This document shows positions 61,584-64,000 of a stretch of 64,000 nt of DNA, in pieces. Source of the stretch: Herbaspirillum rhizosphaerae_A (GTDB lineage: Bacteria; Pseudomonadota; Gammaproteobacteria; Burkholderiales; Burkholderiaceae_D); the NCBI RefSeq assembly GCF_046025915.1, contig NZ_JAQQFR010000015.1, positions 62,001 to 126,000 of the forward strand, written 5' to 3'. The notes under the pieces are model-generated. The model did not search any database, had not been told where the DNA came from, and worked only from the letters and a program-made list of their open reading frames with translations. Numbering within the stretch: the first letter of the stretch is position 1; each line of letters starts with the position of its first letter. Position numbers and translations under genes: made by a program.

Positions 61584-62720
61584 ATGACTACCATTCAGCA
61601 ATTTCCTTTTGTCTCCGTCTCCGGCACACCGCACGAGCGCGGCGTGCAATACGGCCAGCAGGCTGCCGATCGCGTGCGCGGCAGCATTGCGCTGTACGGA
61701 CAGACGCTCGTCAACATCGGTTACGGCGAACAGGCGCGCAACAAGCTGATCGATTTTTTTGCCAGGCAGATCGGCGACTACGCGCCGCATTGCATCGACG
61801 AAATGCGCGGCATCGCCAAAGGTGCCAATGTGGACTTCGCCGACATCGTGATGATTAATGCGCGTACCGAAGTACTCGCCAAAGCTCGCGCTGAAAAAGT
61901 CGCCGCCGTCGACAACGAACCCGGCGACGGCTGCACCGGCGCACTGATCCTGCCGGAACGTTCAGCCACCGGCAATCTGATCCACGGACAAAACTGGGAC
62001 TGGCGCGCCGAATGCGCCGACACCTCCATCGTGCTACGCGTACGCAACGACAACGGCCCCGATTTCCTGACCTTCGTCGAAGCAGGCGGACTAGCGCGCA
62101 GCGGCTTCAACAGCGCCGGCGTATCCATCACGGCCAACTATCTGGAATCGAACCGTGACTTCACGCAGCTGGGCGTACCGTTGTCGCTGATTCGTCGCAA
62201 GGTACTGGAACAGGAGATTTTTTCGCTGGCAATGAAGACCGTCGCGACCACGCCGAAGTCCTGCTCCAACAACATCATGCTGGGCATGGCCGAAGGCTTC
62301 GGCATCGACTTCGAATGCACGACGAATGAATCCTTCCCGATCTATCCCGGCGAAGACAATCTTATCGTGCATGCGAATCACTGGATGTCGCAAGTAGCAC
62401 TGAGCAAGCTGGTCGATCTCGGCATCGCCAATTCACCCGACAGTCACTACCGCGACTGGCGCGTGCGCAAATTGCTCAACGGCGCCGGCGCCAAGCTCGG
62501 CCGCCAACAGATGAAGGATGCCTTCTTCGACAACTTCGGTCTGCCCTATTCGGTCTGCCGTCCACCGCGTCCGGGCAGCCATGACAATCTCTCAGCCACC
62601 GTAGCGATGGTAATCATGGAACCGGCAGTGCGCGAGATGGAAGTGGCGCCGCTACCGGCATTGAATCGCGTGTTCACTCGCTACAGTCTCGACTACGATC
62701 CGGTGTTGTTGGCGGCATAG
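61584..62720 (+). CDS. C45-family (acyl-CoA:6-APA acyltransferase-like) self-processing amidohydrolase
   Basis: 378 aa. N-terminal part FVSVSGTPHERGVQYGQQAADRV, as in isopenicillin-N-acyltransferase relatives; then the autoprocessing site Gly116-Cys117 in NEPGDGCTGALIL, which would make Cys117 the new N-terminal nucleophile; then HGQNWDWRAE and the core FVEAGGLARSGFNSAGVSITANYL. Such Ntn-hydrolases cleave or transfer acyl amides. Placed after the importer, it may hydrolyse the imported compound in the cytoplasm; no signal peptide is seen. It may also belong to a separate transcript because of the hairpin before it. Confidence 0.87.
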   Translation: MTTIQQFPFVSVSGTPHERGVQYGQQAADRVRGSIALYGQTLVNIGYGEQARNKLIDFFARQIGDYAPHCIDEMRGIAKGANVDFADIVMINARTEVLAKARAEKVAAVDNEPGDGCTGALILPERSATGNLIHGQNWDWRAECADTSIVLRVRNDNGPDFLTFVEAGGLARSGFNSAGVSITANYLESNRDFTQLGVPLSLIRRKVLEQEIFSLAMKTVATTPKSCSNNIMLGMAEGFGIDFECTTNESFPIYPGEDNLIVHANHWMSQVALSKLVDLGIANSPDSHYRDWRVRKLLNGAGAKLGRQQMKDAFFDNFGLPYSVCRPPRPGSHDNLSATVAMVIMEPAVREMEVAPLPALNRVFTRYSLDYDPVLLAA

Positions 62721-62782
62721 TCGGCCGCCTGGTCGGGCGCAAATCAACGACGTCATTGATGCGTCGTGTTGTCACCTTGTTT

Positions 62783-62815
62783 TTGCTCTGCGACGGCAAG
62801 CTCATCGCAGAGCAA
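62783..62815. other. perfect 11-bp inverted repeat downstream of the C45 gene
   Basis: TTGCTCTGCGA and TCGCAGAGCAA with an 11-nt loop, 63 nt after the C45 stop. A T-run precedes rather than follows the stem, so intrinsic termination is doubtful, but it may protect the transcript end. The rest of the 498-nt gap (62721-63218) shows a smaller hairpin at 62943-62963 (TTCTCTG/CAGAGAA) and no credible gene. Confidence 0.55.
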
Positions 62816-63218
62816 TAACTGAGGAATCGTGAGGGAAAATTTCGTCATTGCGTCAGCATTTTGTCAGCAAAAATATCCCAGAGTATTTGCGCAAATCCTC
62901 ATTCATTGTCTTTAAATAAAGAGCGCTTCTTTTAATTGTAAATTCTCTGCATTTTTCAGAGAAATTGCTTCAGAACATCATCACCCCCGCCGTTAATACC
63001 TTGTGAAAATGCGTTGGCCTGCAAATGCCTGACGAGAAATCGCCGCTTCCTCTTGATGGTGCACAGACGATATTGATAAAAAACATATCGACGACAGAGA
63101 CAAGGTGGTTTGAGCTTGCTGCATTTTCTTTATTGATGAACGCTTGCCCGGAAAACATCCCCAGCCAGCAATACCAGCAACATTGCCGCTCTCAATTCAA
63201 AAGAAAAAAGATCTCAAC

Positions 63219-64000
63219 ATGAAAACCCTCAGACTCACCATCAAGTCCCGCCTTGCACTCGCCATGGCGATTCTGTCCGTCCTGCTTCTCGCCATTGGCA
63301 TGACCGGTCTGTTCGGCATGTCGACCGTCGTGAAGATCAATCGCGAGCTGTATCAGGTGCGCATGCCAAAGACCGTTGCCGCTGACAATACCCTGCTGTG
63401 GGTCGGCCGCCAGCGCACCTCGCTGGACCAGGCTGCATTGACGACAGACCCGGCCTGGGCGCAGCAAATGTATAAGACAGAAGCGGACGTCGGCAAGCAG
63501 GCACTGGAATGGTGGGCCAAATACGCAGCGCTGCCGCAAAGCGAACAGGCCAAGAAGCTGGTGCAGGATGTGACAGAAGGCCTCACCAAGACTGAGAAGG
63601 CCATTGATGAATTCCGTGACGCCATCAAGGGCGGCGACCGTCAGCAGATTTCCGACAAGGCGCGTGTAGTCGGCACGGTTTATACCGCGATGCAAAAGAG
63701 CGGCACGCTGCTCAACGAATATGAAACCGACGCAGCGCGCCAGAACTATGAAGACTCGCTGAACCGCTACGAAAATTTCCGCATGATTTCGATCGCCGCA
63801 GTGGCGATCGGTTTGCTGCTCGCCGGCTATAGCTGGTTCTCGCTGCGTCGTGCGATTTCGCGTCCGATCGAGCAAGCCCTCAAGCATTTCGACGACATCG
63901 CTGAAGGCGACCTCACTCACCGCGTACACGTGCATTCGACCGATGAAATGGGCCAGTTGCTGACCGGTTTGTCGAAGATGCAGGACAACCTGACCAAGAC
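63219..64000 (+). CDS. methyl-accepting chemotaxis protein, N-terminal part (runs off the window)
   Basis: The first 260 codons, open to the window end. ATG at 63219 (MKTLRLTIKSRLALAMAILSVLLLAIGMTGLFGM). TM1 about 11-33, a Tar-type ligand-binding helical bundle (about 34-190: NTLLWVGRQRTSLDQAALTTDPAWAQQMYKTEADVGKQALEWWAKY), TM2 about 190-208 and HAMP (RRAISRPIEQALKHFDDIAEGDLTHRVHVHSTDEMGQLLTGLSKMQ). The signalling hairpin lies beyond the window. No strong Shine-Dalgarno precedes the ATG. Ligand unknown. Confidence 0.92.
   Translation, partial: MKTLRLTIKSRLALAMAILSVLLLAIGMTGLFGMSTVVKINRELYQVRMPKTVAADNTLLWVGRQRTSLDQAALTTDPAWAQQMYKTEADVGKQALEWWAKYAALPQSEQAKKLVQDVTEGLTKTEKAIDEFRDAIKGGDRQQISDKARVVGTVYTAMQKSGTLLNEYETDAARQNYEDSLNRYENFRMISIAAVAIGLLLAGYSWFSLRRAISRPIEQALKHFDDIAEGDLTHRVHVHSTDEMGQLLTGLSKMQDNLTK

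Noticed and set aside
63025..63222. 65-codon open frame before the last chemoreceptor
   Set aside because: No ribosome site, overlaps the receptor start, no motif; more likely regulatory DNA.

Overview
The window reads as chromosome of a betaproteobacterium, most likely Burkholderiales/Oxalobacteraceae (Herbaspirillum- or Collimonas-like). The reasons are the kdsD-kdsC-lptC-lptA-lptB-rpoN-hpf block, the ssb/MFS/uvrA neighbourhood, a homodimeric pyruvate-dehydrogenase E1, several chemoreceptors with identical signalling tips, and GC-rich codon use throughout. No rRNA, tRNA, CRISPR array, insertion sequence or phage gene was seen. Identifications come from reading motifs; no database search was run.

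Layout. 0.2-3.5 kb: a GGDEF/EAL cyclic-di-GMP protein, translationally coupled to a PhnD-like periplasmic binding protein. 3.5-10.5 kb: an eight-gene minus-strand operon, nearly all genes overlapping by 4 nt (FAD oxidoreductase, DUF1365, cyclopropane-fatty-acid-synthase-like methyltransferase, chalcone-isomerase-like protein, GPH-type MFS, DUF3833 lipoprotein, SDR, NTF2-like). It looks like a membrane-lipid modification pathway and faces a divergent TetR gene. 11.5-18 kb: MarR-controlled RND efflux pump (adaptor, pump, outer-membrane channel); the same 12-bp palindrome sits before marR and before the pump operon. 18-20 kb: sulfite-oxidase-family lipoprotein, cytochrome b and a DUF5666-like exported protein. 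20-25.3 kb: accessory redox/stress island with an enoyl-CoA hydratase remnant, GST, LysR, SDR, ArsR, MAPEG and a GlxA-like regulator.

25.4-33 kb: ssb, MFS, ArnT/PMT-like glycosyltransferase, uvrA and a phytanoyl-CoA dioxygenase-like protein. 33-38 kb: chemoreceptor, AEC transporter, KefB/C-type antiporter. 38-43.6 kb: Kdo/LPS export genes, rpoN and hpf. 43.9-44.9 kb: grxD and ubiX, the latter apparently starting at CTG. 45-49.4 kb: SDR, a solitary E1 (aceE/mdeB-like) and a divergent Lrp regulator. 49.5-54 kb: chemoreceptor, small membrane protein, dCache-GGDEF cyclase, GNAT. 54-62.7 kb: LysR, alpha/beta hydrolase, Dpp/Opp-type importer with fused ATPases, and a C45 self-processing amidase-like enzyme, which together look like uptake and hydrolysis of a peptide- or amide-like compound. 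The window ends inside a third chemoreceptor.

The most interesting items are the lipid-modification operon, the importer/C45/hydrolase locus, two paired-operator systems (MarR palindromes; LysR T-N11-A boxes), the CTG start of ubiX, an OmpR-family-like direct-repeat box before the ArnT-like gene, and a nested palindrome just before uvrA.
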